Shown here: piece by piece, positions 8,791 to 22,400 of the stretch
How positions within the stretch are numbered: the first letter of the stretch is position 1
Layout: every line of letters begins with the position of its first letter
Source of the DNA: Apostichopus japonicus
Taxonomy: Eukaryota > Echinodermata > Holothuroidea > Aspidochirotida > Stichopodidae
Assembly: GCF_037975245.1 (NCBI RefSeq)
Contig: NC_092569.1
Coordinates: forward strand, 21,783,168-21,847,167
Direction: 5' to 3'
Length of the DNA stretch: 64,000 bases
The notes under the pieces: model-generated
Told to the model about the DNA's origin: nothing
Seen by the model: only the letters and a program-made list of their open reading frames with translations
The model's database searches: none
Position numbers and translations under genes: made by a program

Positions 8791-11640
8791 CCTATCTACT
8801 TTATATTTGGACTTGTTCTTGTATTTGTATTTTAGTGTTTCAGTTTTTCATTTTCTTTTTGCCATTTACTCATCCCGCTGTTTTCACCATGTCTCACCAT
8901 TTTCTTTTGTCTCAGAAGCTCAAAAAATTGATCATGCAGAAATCCCAGCGCTATTCTTTCCATCTTTACAACTACTTACTGTACTTGTACAGTACACATT
9001 CTCTTACACAGGCTGTTTAGTGGATAAGCAGTCTGCCAACAGTTTTGTTTTATTTTGATGCTTATACTGTCAGTAGAGGTGATCAGTGCAATGAAGCATG
9101 ACATAAAAAGTACCCAACTAGGTGCATCATGAATACTGTATTTATGTTTAAACATTCACTTTGTCACAGCATCACCTTACAAAAGTGGTCAAATTAAATC
9201 ATGATTTAGCCATGAAAACTAAGCTCCAATTAAACTGTGCTGGAGTGGGATTTCCCTCAGTGCACGTGGTTTAAAGAAAGTGGAGTCAAAGACTTGATTT
9301 TGCAAGACCTGCTTTTGCAAGAGTAGATTCAGATCATCATTAGGGCCTATACTCAGTAACTTTTTCTATGTTAGGTAATTCATCTACAAGGTAGAATATT
9401 TTTTGTATAAAAAAAAAAACACCCCAAAAGAAAACATTGAAATATAGGCCTAGGCTACCCCACTAGTACAGTAGTACAGTACTGTAGTATAACATAGGCT
9501 GTTATATCTGGACTTTCCCTTCCATGATCCATCATCCATAATAAGGAATCATAGAAATAAAACTTAGAATAGATATCAGACCGTAATTCGTTTTAGAGCA
9601 TGTTGGTAATTTTTTATTTTATCAAACCTGCAAAGGTGTAGAACTTACCAGTACTACTACGAGGCTACTCCTGTTCTCGGTTCAGCCTAGGCAATGCTGT
9701 ACCCAAATTTTCAGTTCGTTAGGCAGTAGAATTAAGGTGACCAAAGTACTAGTCTACATGGAATCACAGTTATTTTAACTGTGGTGGAATACAGGTATTT
9801 CCTCTTCCTGAAAGTGAAAGTTAATCACCTGAATGCCGTGCCGCGCCCGCAGTGACATCACAATGTCTGTGAGTGAAATTCATGTAGTAAAGTATTCAAT
9901 GCAGGACTGCGATATGAACATTAGGCGCCGCCCAAAATCGATGGGAAAATACGCCACTTTTTGGAATACGAATTTGTAGGAAGGTGGCGTTATCAACATT
10001 CATCAAACTTTCCCTGTAACAACTTTTCTGACCTTCGACCCGTCAATTTGCCTGTATCTACGCAAGTTGCACAGTGGACTCTATCGTTTTATCTGTAATA
10101 TTATCACTCACTAAAGCAGTGGTCCCTATTGTTTTGATGTGGAGGCTCAACACTAGCTCCTTCAGCCTCAAGCTATCGTTAGCGTTGCTTCCGGATACAC
10201 GCCATCCAACCACTGTAAGAATAAATCGTATCTTGAAGTTCTCAACCATTAGTTTATTTATTCCTTTTTTTCAACATGTTAGTGTGCAAATCATGTAGGC
10301 ATGCGTTGGTTATTACATCGCATGCCAATAACATACAATCATTTGCCGTATTAGAACCCTTCCAAATTAGTTTTAATTATAGGGAAAGTCGTTACAATAA
10401 TAATGATCAGAATAATATCAGTTTAACCATTGTAAAACACATAGAAAATTATTTTTCTTTCAGTATATTGACATATTTCATTTGCTTCCATGCATGTATC
10501 GATCGCGTGTGCAGGGGGCCGCTTGGACTTAATAATGATTTCACCTCATTTTGTCTATTTCCGTGTTTCCCGATTTGCACATTAGATATTGCAGTGCTAG
10601 TATATGCATTGTTTACTTGAGGGTGGGGGTGGGGTGGCGTTGATGGAGTGATGTGTATACGCAAATAAGATAATACAATAAGAGTTATAAAGGGTACTAA
10701 ATATCAGGCTGCATCAGTCCAACAGTCCAATCGAATTTCTGCAAAGTGCCCTTCGACGTTGGTGCCCCCCCCCCAGATTAAAAGTGCTTCCGTCGCCCTT
10801 GGCAGAGCCGTATATGTACGGCTCTGATAATCAGTACAAAACGCTGCCCCACATTTTTTTTTTTTACAAGGTGATGTGCGCTGTTGGCTCAAGAGGTGAC
10901 ATGTTTTCATGGCTGCATTTCAAATTTTGATTAGTGCATATACTAGGACTACTTAACCTCTGCGTAATTCTTTACCAAAGGTACTACTCGCAGCCCTGAG
11001 TGTATTAATATATACTTCCTTTTCCCCGCGGATTTCATTGACCAGACTTGAGTATGCCGATACTTTTTTTTTCCAAATAATAATATACCACAATATACCC
11101 CAATATATATCATAAAATCAGCAAAATAAACTAAAATACGCGATATTGGTCCAAAAACAAAACACAGCATTGGACAAGAAAATTTTAATTAGGCCACCTT
11201 TCGGCCAAAAAATTAGCCTATTTTCTTTTAAAAAATCGGACATGACCCTTTTTACAAGAACACTGTTTGTGCTTTTAGTCGAAATAGATACATTTGGTAG
11301 CCCTGATTCAATTTATCTACGTAGTAATAAATTCATGTTGGATATAAATGAATCTTTCATATCATTTACATGTATAGGAGTTCACAAGTTTCGCGAAATG
11401 GAAGATATATACCGTATGTGACAAGAATCAATCTTTAACCAAGTCTTTATGTGTGGCCCGGAATCACGATATCAAAAACGAGATAAATTTCTAACTATCA
11501 TAATGTGACGTCCTTACGGTGGAACCAAAAAGACATTTACCATGATTTTTTTACCATTATTTTTACCAAGGGCCCATGTTCAGATTTAACGAGAATTGGA
11601 AGCAAATGTGCCCTAAAGACAAGGATTTCATTATATAAAG
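8791..11640. other. Intergenic DNA, no gene recognised
   Basis: Open frames are short and lack conserved features. The region contains homopolymer runs (poly-A near 9408, poly-C near 10770, poly-T near 10855), scattered CAGTA/TACTG words and one clean hairpin at 10804-10825. A CAGTGGTCCC...ACCACTG pair at 10117-10215 may be a worn hAT relic. Confidence 0.5.
10804..10825. repeat. Perfect 9-bp inverted repeat with 4-base loop
   Basis: AGAGCCGTA (10804-10812), loop TATG, then TACGGCTCT (10817-10825). The arms pair fully. It lies between C-rich and T-rich homopolymer runs. No promoter or terminator role can be assigned. Confidence 0.7.
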
Positions 11641-12124
11641 TAGTGGCGGAGCGTCCATATAGTCAGGGGTGGGTGCCCCCCCCCCCCCCACGACGGACCC
11701 AAATGGACTGCTGGCGCTCTTTCCAGCTTTTTACCACTTTTTACTTATTCGCGATTATGACTTTGTTATTGCGCTCTCATCTAGCTATTGACATTTGTCA
11801 CATTTTGTTGGTGAAATTTTCTGACAAAATGCTATAATTGCGGTCTTTACCACAGGGATTGTGTTAAGTGCATGTACTTTTAATACGCATATAAACTTCC
11901 GAGTTGTCACAAATGGCAATGACACCTATTTATACTTCGTTTATCTGCAAATAAGCAAGGCCCGGAAAGGGTCATTTTCTGGTGATCTAGGGACTACCTT
12001 TACTCAAAATAATTATGTACGCTCCGCGCTAACCTGTGGTGGCGCTCCGCTGACACAGTTTCGAAAGCGCCCCTAGGCCTACAGACCATTCTCGCCCCTG
12101 ACCAATACCCTAGCCCCGCCATAG
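11641..12124. mobile_element. hAT-type non-autonomous element, 484 bp, perfect 8-bp TSD
   Basis: The element starts TAGTGGCGGAGCG and ends with the near-inverse CCCCGCCATAG, flanked by ATATAAAG on both sides (11633-11640 and 12125-12132). Eight-base duplications and short ends of this kind are typical of hAT transposons. No transposase frame is present. Its inner part near 12017-12050 (GTACGCTCCGCGC, GGTGGCGCTCCGC) resembles inner parts of three other elements in this window. Confidence 0.82.
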
Positions 12125-12614
12125 ATATAAAGCCATATAAAATGAGCTGTAACTTATCTCATTTGCCAATTCTATTTCAAAGTCGCAACTTGACGATTTC
12201 TTAAAGGAGACACAAACCCAACCATCTTTATTGATTTATGCGATAGAGATAATTGTCATGAAGTACCTTACAAGTGTTTCCAAAAACACAGGGCGGTATA
12301 GGTAAATGTTACTTGTTAAGCTATAAAATCAACGAATTGTCTAATGCTGTTTACATTTCTGACAGCTTCTTAATGCTTCTTAGTGATTGCAACATGACTA
12401 CAAAAATGATCGCAACATCTGCACAAAAGCTTACATATTGAGCAGGGTGAAAGGAAATGCTTGAAGCCTTGAATGCACCGCCTATGTACTCTGACAGGGA
12501 TCCAACTTCAAAAAGCATATTATATCTCATTGCTCACGCCACAGTGGCTTACAGATTTCTGTGTCTTGAATGTCTTGTAAAATGTTCAAATAGTTGTAAA
12601 AATGTCATTTTGAT

Positions 12615-12984
12615 CAAGGGCGTAGGAACCGGGGGGCTGGGGCGCCAGCCCCCCCCCCAGTGAAAAATATGGAGGGGCGGAAGTATCATTCCGCCCTCCC
12701 GCCGCTTCGCAAGTCAGAAAACCCCTTTTTCATTCCAAATGAGAAAAAAAATCATATTTGGAGCACCAAATTGCATCTAAGGCCAGGTGAAAATGCAAAA
12801 TTATATACAAAATGGAGTGGGTGGGTTGAAGTGTGCTATATTGCACCAAATTGCATCTCAGGCCACCTGGAAATGCAAAATAATTCCAAAGAGGAGGGGG
12901 CCCCCTCCCCTTAGACCCCTCCCCCAGGCCGGCCATCAGTCTTCAGCCCCCCCCCCCACTCAAAAGTACCTTCCTACGCCACTG
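12615..12984. mobile_element. hAT-type MITE, 370 bp, perfect 8-bp TSD
   Basis: It begins CAAGGGCGTAGGAACC and ends with the near-inverse CCTTCCTACGCCACTG. ATTTTGAT flanks both ends (12607-12614 and 12985-12992). Just inside each end is a C- or G-rich run. No coding capacity. The same family reappears as the outer element at 47399-48665. Confidence 0.88.
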
Positions 12985-13330
12985 ATTTTGATATCATTGG
13001 CTTTCGGTTGTTTGATTTAACTTAGTTCACTCTCAATACCGCGGGTAGGTGGGAGCAAAATGTTGAAAGGCGCTGCAATAAATTTGTATAAGCCTGTGGT
13101 CGGTCTGCATGATTGTTATATTTCGTTTTGGCGTTCCATGCATTCGTCTTGTTTGGTCTACACAATAAATTAATGACAAGTACAATGAGTTGAACTCAAA
13201 ATAAGAGAAAACACCGCGCGCCGTAGAATTAACATTACACGACTTTGTTACACGTGTGGCATCTGCTGGAGAATTTCGTCTTTCAAGCGAAATTTGCTAA
13301 GTTTTAATTGATGAGAAATCCAGAAGGGCT

Positions 13331-13441
13331 ATGGGTGCTTACCTCTCACATCCAAATCTTGAAAAGGTCTCGGAGAACGGGGAAAATGATCGTTTAAAAT
13401 ACGGTGCATCGGCAATGCAAGGTTGGCGATTAGCGCAAGAG
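13331..13441 (+). CDS. PPM1G exon 1 (start codon)
   Basis: It encodes the first 37 residues, MGAYLSHPN... to ...GWRLAQE, and ends in phase 0 at GAG|GTACAG. The MGAYLS N-terminus is conserved in PPM1G; Gly2 is a possible myristoylation site by sequence. It is too short to stand out as an open frame but joins exactly to DDHNC in exon 2. About 80 bp upstream is an ACACGTGT E-box-like palindrome (near 13250); no TATA box was recognised. Confidence 0.92.
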
Positions 13442-16400
13442 GTACAGAATCGTTTGGGTCACGGTTGTGATAGGGTAGATGGTTATTAGGCCTATGTGCA
13501 TCTGCACAAGACTAACTGTAGGAAATGGCATCGGCATCTAGGCCTAGGGGCCTAGGCGTAAATTAGTTCAGTAATTTTGATATGAGCTTTCTGTTTTGGA
13601 GGCTCAGTAGGATGATGTCACTTTTCTGAAAACTGTTACATTGTAGGCATAGAATTTCCCATCTTTATCCATTAAATTCAAAGGTCTAACAAGTAACAGT
13701 AACAGAAGTACTAACAGTATAGTAACACTAACAAGTAAAAACAGTAGGCCTAGTACAGTGGAAGGCCCTAACACTTAGTAACACTTAAAGGAGTAACAAA
13801 TGGAATCAAGAAAACAACTGGCAGTAAATTTCCTGACTTAAAACACACATTGTGTCAGTTACTGTACCTAGATTTGGTAACAGCACAATAATATTTGCTA
13901 TATAATAATCACTTCTAGGCTACAGCCTACAGGGTTACTGTTTGCCTCGGCCTACTGTAGGTATACAGTAGGTCGGAAGTCATGTGGATTGTGTGTTTGA
14001 CGATTGAAACTTAACCTAGGCTTAGGCTAGATCTGTAATGTATTCACATTTTGTTCATTACTGTAAACAATTTTATCAACATAACTTCAATTTCTTGCCA
14101 TAAAATTGACAATTTTTTTCTCAAAAGTTGTAGCACTACTAGCCCATCAAGATTTTTGTCCTGAGATTTTTGTACCCTGATAACATTTTGAGGGAGCCCA
14201 TTAGAGTATAAACCTTGTTCAATCTTTCGTACCCATATAGCAACTAAATATACTATCAAGATTTGCTTCCAGGCGGCCTTACTGAAGTGGGTAAATAGCA
14301 TATCGTAAAGTCAATCGTAAAGTGCGTACATCGTTTGTAGCCAACATAGCGTGCCTGCACACATCATAATGTTAATGGGGCAATGAAACCTAGACTTTTC
14401 TGCTTAGAGACTACCATTTTGCAGTATGCTCTTCACGACAGAAGCAAAACGAATGCTTGAAAAATGAAAACCTTCCTTTCTACCATAAAAATCTATTTAA
14501 TTGTCACCCATGGCATATACCATTTCGTTTGAATTCAGACAGTGGTATCCAGTCAAAACTTCCCTTTACCAAAACGTCCCCGCTTTTTTAAGACCAAAAC
14601 GTCCCCGCTTTTTACCAGAACGTCCCCGCAGTCAAAACTTCCCCGTGAGTCAAAACGTCCCCGCTTTTATAGTCAGTTGGAATGCAAGTGTGGATGTTTT
14701 TAGTTCAAATCAAAGAGTAAGGATAAGTATAGTTTAGGTTGAAAACACAGTTTTTAGGAATGGGAATTGACTGTTATGAGGGCGGAAACATTTTTGAGTA
14801 TAATTTTTAAGTAAAACATTTAACGTTACCACTCTAAAGGTAATCGAACGATATATTCTATACTTCAAAAGGTCAAATATCAACAGGGGCACGTACCCGT
14901 GACAAAATTTTACTTCGTAAAAATAAACGATAAGTGATATCACTCAATTTAAAATATATATATTGTATAGTATATGCATCCAAATTGTTTTTAATTCCTC
15001 TGGCATAATATGTTTTGTTTTCCTTAATTCGTAAATTCACTGGAAAACATAGCGTATACCTTTTTCATACCAAATATAATTAAACGATATAGTCCTTCAT
15101 GATTTATTTAGCGACTGTAATCCAATTTGTATGCCGATTACTTAAGCCAAATTATAACTTAAAATTAATATATATTCACAACTGTGAATAAATGTGATAG
15201 TCGGGGACGTTTTGACCAACAGGGATGTTTTGACCAATGTCGAAGTTTTGACCAAAAGCGGGGACGTTTTGGTACAGGGACGTTTTGGTAAAGGGACGTT
15301 TTGACTGGTAAGCCAGACAGTTCCCCTTGTTTTGTGGCGTAAGCAAGCCACTTATCGCATTTCAACACATACATTTCCTACGCAGGTTTCATGGGTACTA
15401 TGTAATATGCAGTGTTGTTAAACAGTTTGTTACAAGCTTTTTCAAATCAGTCTATCATGATTTCAAGAAAACCTGACAGGTGTTTACTTTTAAATCTATT
15501 TTGAGCAATGGAGAGTAGTTGCTTTGTTTCCCCCTACTCCATTAAAAGCACTAACCCAATAGTTCCGTAACTGTTGAACAAGTAACACAGATTCCATCTA
15601 CTGTACAGATTCATTGTAAATATATACTGTACAGTTTATCTGAACAGAAGATCTATAGTACAGTCGAGTATACATACATGTCTATACCATGTAGCACACT
15701 AACTGTAAACATTTAAATACAATGTACAGCAACATCAGTATAGGCTTACTGTACAGAGTTATGAAACATAATACATAAAACATACAATTTGAATGTCTAG
15801 GCTGGTCTAACACAATCCCAATGGAAATACTCATTAACTACAGTACTTCTATTTAACCCTACGACATATGGTTGCATTAACTTTAATATATACGTTGGGT
15901 TGGTTGGCAACTATCTTGGCACAGAGTGCTCTATGTCAGGCGGATAGAGTGAAGTAGTTGAATAAGTAGAGAATTAGTTGAAACTAGTAGAACAAAAGTA
16001 GTTGTTACACAGAGTTTCACATGTGGAGCCATCATCAGACAACTGATCAGTTGTCTGATGATCGCTCAATGCTTGAAACTCCAGAGTAACAACCACTACT
16101 GTAGTGTTCCACTAGACAACAAAGTTGTCTGATGATTGCTCAATGCATGAAACTATGAGTAATAGCTACTAGTGTTCCACTAGTCTCAACTACAGTTGTC
16201 TCGACCTATATTCCGCTCTGTCCACCGGCCGGACATACAGTAGAGCACTCTGGGCTAAGATAGACGCAAACCAAAAATCTCTATATTAATGCCATTTTGT
16301 AACATTTCATTACTTTGAAACTCAACAACTTTCTCATTGATATCAAACTGCTCAGTACTGTAAGACAGAATAATGTATCCATTATTGTATGGCAAAATGA

Positions 16401-19400
16401 TATGAAAATACTATGCACAATTATCAGTCTGCTAGATACAAGTGCAAAGATAGCAGTTTTGGTACATGTGTAATTTTTTTATAATTTTTTATAATTTTAG
16501 GTTAACAGTCTTGTTCAGGGCCAAGGTCCTCTCACACGACTTTACAACTTAACCCTGGTCATTGGTAACTTGTCACACCTACACACCAAATTGTTCACAA
16601 TTCAATCAATCTGTCCTGGGGCACCACAGTGCACCACAACCACATGTCCCCCGGGGGACTTCCCATAGGGTGCAGCCACAAACCGGCACAAACAACTATA
16701 TTTACAAGTTACCTCCCAAGTCCCCATTTACTGTATACACCTGGGTGAAGAGAGGCAGTGGAGATAAAGCGCCTTGCCCAAGGACACAACGTAATGATCT
16801 GGCCAGGGCTCGAACCTGCAATCCTTAGATCACAAGTCCACTGCCTTAACAACTTGACCACAATGCCCTCATGTACATATAAACTATAGTAAAGAGAGTA
16901 AATGTACCATAGAAATTGCCACAGAAAATTTGAAAATAATGTTATTCCCTGTTTAAAGATAACTCCTGTCTAGTGTGTACAGTACATCATGTATAGTATA
17001 CATATATTTATTTTGTTACTCGTTGCATTTTGATCTTTTTATGCTTAGGATGATCACAACTGCTTGTCACTGTTCGCTGAGGACACAGAGTTATTTGGGG
17101 TCTATGATGGTCACGGCGGCCCGGAAGTTGCCATCTACTGTGCAAAGCATCTACCGAAGCTGATAAAGAGCTCAGAAACTTTTAAAGATGGCGACATAGA
17201 GAAAGCACTGGAGGAATCTTTCATGAAGTTTGATGCTACCCTCAAGGAGGAGAAAGTGATCCTGCAATTAAAGGAGATTGCCGGCCTAAACAACTGCTCT
17301 GATGCAGGTACTGTATGATGAATGCATTGTGAGAAATATTGTGATTTTAAATTTACTTCACAGCGGATTTAACTGACTACAGTACAGTATTCCAGGATCA
17401 TTCAGTTTTAAGCAACTAGATGATATTCTTGGGCTTTCATAGCGCTGACAGTATCACAGTGTGTAAATTTAGCGGTCGTCCGGTCGTCCGAGACGACCAA
17501 ATTACCTGCCGGACAACCAAAACTTGTCAAATCGTGAAGTACTGGTTGCCCGGCGGACAACCAAAAACTTTCAAAAAGGCTGGTTAATGTTCCGTGAAAC
17601 AAACGGAAAAAAGACACGAAACAAGCGTGAAACCAAAAACTTAAAATGGCATTTCAAATAAGAAGAAACTCATTCCAAACTCCGCCTTCATCTAATAAAT
17701 ATTATACGTAGGAAGGCCAAGCCCTAACATTGACATGAACGACTCAAACCAAGCTTCATGGTATTTTCTGTTCCGTCCGTTTGTCAACAAAGGCCAATCA
17801 GAGTTCAGGTTTACCCCCACAGGCAAAGACCCCGCCCATCCACCACATTTTTTTGAGAAACATACACCAAGTACACACTCACAACTAGGTCAACGGAAAA
17901 CAACAAAACACATTTTGAACGAACATCTTTCATTATTTCTTTTCAAAAAACCACAACTTCTTCTGACAAGAACCAAAATTCTCCTACTCCTACAGATCAT
18001 TATATTTGTTTGAAAATAAATATATCATAACAATCAACTGCAAGGTACAGGGTTACCAAAACTTCATTACAGATATTTTCATGCTAAAAATAGACAATGA
18101 TGCTTTACCAAGATTCCCGTGATTGATTGGCTAATAGTCCGAACCGATTGTTTGCAAACATTCTTGCATTTTCAGTGCTCAATGAACAAGAAGTAAGTTG
18201 TTTAACAACAATTACTTGCAACGTTTACTTTCCCTTGTGTAGAGATATCAAAGTTTGTGGCAAAGGCTATCATATGTGAGCACTCAAATAACATAACGTT
18301 AGGCCTTGTCTCATATTTGTTACGTACATTTTGACAACAATCACTTGCTGGTACGAAGATGCACTTGAACTGTTTCTGAAACTATCACGTAATATTTTAA
18401 TCATTGTTTTGATCAGAAAATGTTATGAGTTTTGTGGGAAGCTTACATATCTGATCCGGAAAGGATATTTTATCTCACAGTATGTTTCTTTTCTCTGCAA
18501 TAAGAGTTGCTAATGTGAAATGTGCATTCATACCACAGTAGTTTCTGTTGCAAACTTTTTCGCGGCTCAATTGACCACGTGCTTCAGAAAAGTTTATTTT
18601 GGAACAACATTCGTGTATAAACTTACTTCTGTATTTTAAAACATTGAAGTTTCGCACAGATGATTGTTTGCAAAGAACCCAGGATAAATGTTGCATCAGA
18701 TTTTAAAGATTTGCGCAAGTGTAGTTGAAAATGAAGTTCGAACAGGCCTATGTAAATGCAGTAGTACAGTATGGAATTTAGCGAGAGATATGCACACTGT
18801 AGGTACAGTGATTTTGAAGAGTTTGGCTGTTGGAAGCGCTGCAAGGTCAAAGCATGGAGCTACTACTGAGTTGGCGAGTAGGGAAGTACAAGGGCGGATG
18901 GAGGAGGGGGCTGGGGGTATTTTTTTTAAACGGCAGGGTGGGCGAAAGGAGGAGTCGGCCGGGCCGCCCCTGTCAAACACCGAAGCTAAGACACTGAGCC
19001 ATCTGCCCTATAATATTGTGTATAACATTCACAAAGTATAGGCAATGATACTACACTAGTATTAGTACAGTAGGTCACACAATCAACGCAATTGGTGTTC
19101 GATTGGGGTGCAAGCTTTTTTTACAGGACGCAAACTTTTTCGGGGGCTCGCGTCCCTGGGACGCAAACTTTTTTTGGCTAATAACATTACTGAAACTGAA
19201 AAACTAGACCAGTACTATGACGCACCTACAGCTTACCACGTGGTTATTGTATCGTTACGCCCTGCAGCAAAACATCGCATACCTAACTAATGTACACAAT
19301 CTTTGCTACAGTCAGCATTATTAGAAAATAAAATCCAGCAATGCCGCTGAAAGAAACACAGAATTTGATCTAGAATCCATGAAATCGCTCAACATTCATG

Positions 19401-22400
19401 GTTTCTTAGGAGTCCCAAACAAGTATTTTTTTCTGAAGATAAATTACTATATAGTAGCTTTACAGGACGACCAGAATTTCAGCAGGACAACCAAAAATTG
19501 GTGAGCTGGTTGTCCTGGGGACAACCACTCCAAATTTCTTAAATTTATACACTGATCATGCATGCAAACTATTCTTTATTCCAATGTTGAGTATGACTTG
19601 ATACAAATGAAAAGTTACTGTGCGTGATTGGGCAAGCAGACTGCCCTACAGTAGCACTGTATGTTACTACTACAAAGTACTACCCATGTCAAGGTTGACA
19701 TATAGCTAAATTGTCAGGATGTTTTGTGATGATGACTCATTCTGCAAAGTAAGCCTTCCATGTTTTGTGACAATTTTCTTTCCAAATCAACCTCTGATAC
19801 TGAATGTGTGGTTTATCACACAGGTCTCTTTGTAGCAAGAGCTTAAAAGCGATCAGTTCACCCTTTGGCGATAAAAGCTGCAATCAGAAAATATCAGAAC
19901 ATTGTTGGTTAATCCAGACATTTTTGGCTAGACTGTACATTAATTCTATTCAGAACAGGGTTAAGATAGCAGTTTCTTTTTGTGTCAGAAAATGGTCGCA
20001 AGCGTCAGATAACCAACCATTAATGGTTTCGGTCAACTTTTCGGGTCAGCTATGAATTATGGAGTTATAAAAAAAGGATCAAGCTACTGTATTATTAGTT
20101 TTTACAGGATATACTTTCCTACTCATACAGTACTTACAGTAGTTCAGACTTCAGTACTGTACAACATATGGTTATGTATCCATATACATTAAATTGATTA
20201 GCCGCATGAACGATAAACTGAGGGCTTAAACAAGAGGACGTGAATGACAATTGGACTTCTCACTATACAGGAACTGGTGGTAATTTCACTCTCCAACAAC
20301 ACAAGTTATATCGAATAACTGTACACATACTGTATACTGTACTGTAGCTGACAATCTTGTGCAATTATTCCATAGGTGTCTGGGCTAGTTGTCAATTATC
20401 CACTAGTACAGTGCTCTGCTGAACCTACAGTATATATTACTTGTAGCTCTGCTATTCCACCATGAAATACTCACGTAATCCCACCCTTCGTCCACCAAAA
20501 TATATTGTATAGTGTATACACTTATATTTTACAGTATTAGTATACACACTTGTACAGTACAGTATATCGATAGTTTGTGTTAGTCTGTTAGACTTCAAGA
20601 AAATGCTCAGGACTACAGGGTTATTTCTGTTTGCAATCTTTACCATGAAATGTTTGATATTTAAACTGAGAGATTATAGTTACTGTACAATGTATCTGTG
20701 CATGATGTTTCCCTCGATACATGTATGCACGTGTGTGTTAAATGTGTACATTCATCTGACAGAAAGTGTCTCAATCAATGCCAGGACTTGATGAAAACCG
20801 GGAATCACCCAGTCCCTGTACTCGCTCTGTTATGATGACTGTATGGACCTCATACACTTACAATAAATATACCAGTATGCCAACAAAGTCATATTAAGCT
20901 TCTCTGTCTGAATGTGATAAATTGTATATTTAACAATATAGGCCTACAGTAGGCCTATAATTTGAAAATCATATTTAGCCATGAGTGTGTGTGCACAGCC
21001 CATGCGTAGGCTCTGCAGTCTGTAGTGTACTATACTGTAGTGTACTGTACTGTACTACACAGGCTGTACTGAACAGATTGTATATATGCAGATCTATGCT
21101 CCTGGAGAGTACAATCTGCTGCATTGATCAACCTATCCATACAGACCTGAAGGATGTTATGATTAGGATCACAATTATTCTTGCCCTGTGCATATTGGCC
21201 AAAAAGAAAATGATGAGAATTCACTATAGGTGGCCAAATATTTTGCAAACTTTTTGCCAAATCTGAATATGTTCTGCTCATAGTGGGAGGGAAAGGGGTT
21301 GAGAAGTGATGTTCAGATGAATACTACACTATCTGAGTGATTGTCAATACTGTACAGTCGGTATCAGGTATACAGTACAATAAAAAGTGATTTCAATAGT
21401 TGGGATCTTCGTGGACTAAATTATAACATACTGTACATAAAGAAATGTCACTATGAATAAGACAACATGCAAGTGTTGTGTACTATGCTCTGTGAGAATG
21501 CCAGAAGAATGAGAAAAAAATAGAAATTTAGGGAAGAATGATTTAGTGTCCAACTTTTGTGTACTGTACATATAGCAGCTTTGAAGGCTCTGAATGTGTC
21601 TCTAATTCAATACTACGGTTTCTGTGTTAAAAGCTCTGCCATACATCTTTAGACTTGTACAATTATTTAACCATCTTGCGTAACGTTTCGCGATGAGATA
21701 CTGGATAAGTTATTCCCCAAAATCGTCTGGCTTGAAATTTCATCCACCAAATTAATAGATACAGTATGCTACCACTGCCTCCATTAAAGATTTTTTGATA
21801 TTGATGCTACATATATTTATAATTAATATACATAAGTACTGTGGCAGGGGTATATACGTATATATTCTTTCTACAATTTTCTTTTGTATCACAGAAGAGG
21901 GTGAAGTGGACAATCTACATGAGGAGGCCAACCTACCGTTAGGCGAACTTTTGACTAAGTTTGGCATGCCCTCCAACAAAAACCAAAGATCCCTTCGGAA
22001 GAAGGTCCACCGTGAAGATCTCCTGTCTCCGGTAGTGAACAAGAAGAAGCCGGTGTTTCCACTACTGAGCAGTAACGACGACAAAACCGTCACCAACGGG
22101 TCTGAGGTAGCGAGAAATGACAGATCAATCTCCGAAATAGAATCAGAAACAGTCAAAACTGAAATAAAGTGTGAGGAAGAGAAATCAGGGAAATTAGTTC
22201 AAAATGGAGAAAAGAAGGGAGAAAAGAATGGAAACAGTGCTAACACCACGTGCGAGAGTCATTCCAAGGATGCCAGTCCCACGGTAGACCAAGAATCCAG
22301 TAAAAATTCTGAATCTGAAGCAGTTTGTAATGGAAAACCAGAAGATGGTAAAACTCAGGAAGGTGAGTTTATGAATGATGTGTTCTTGTCATTTCCCAAC

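Noticed and set aside
10117-10215. CAGTGGT...ACCACTG as a hAT relic
   Set aside because: Short ends only and no 8-bp flanking duplication.
16797-16868. tRNA gene on the minus strand
   Set aside because: A and B boxes are present but the sequence does not fold to a complete tRNA, has a SINE body, and recurs at 23329-23706.
18889-18971. GC-rich CAAGGGCGG...CCGCCCCTG pair as a tiny hAT element
   Set aside because: Only ~80 bp apart and the flanks do not match; could be a fragment but not supportable.
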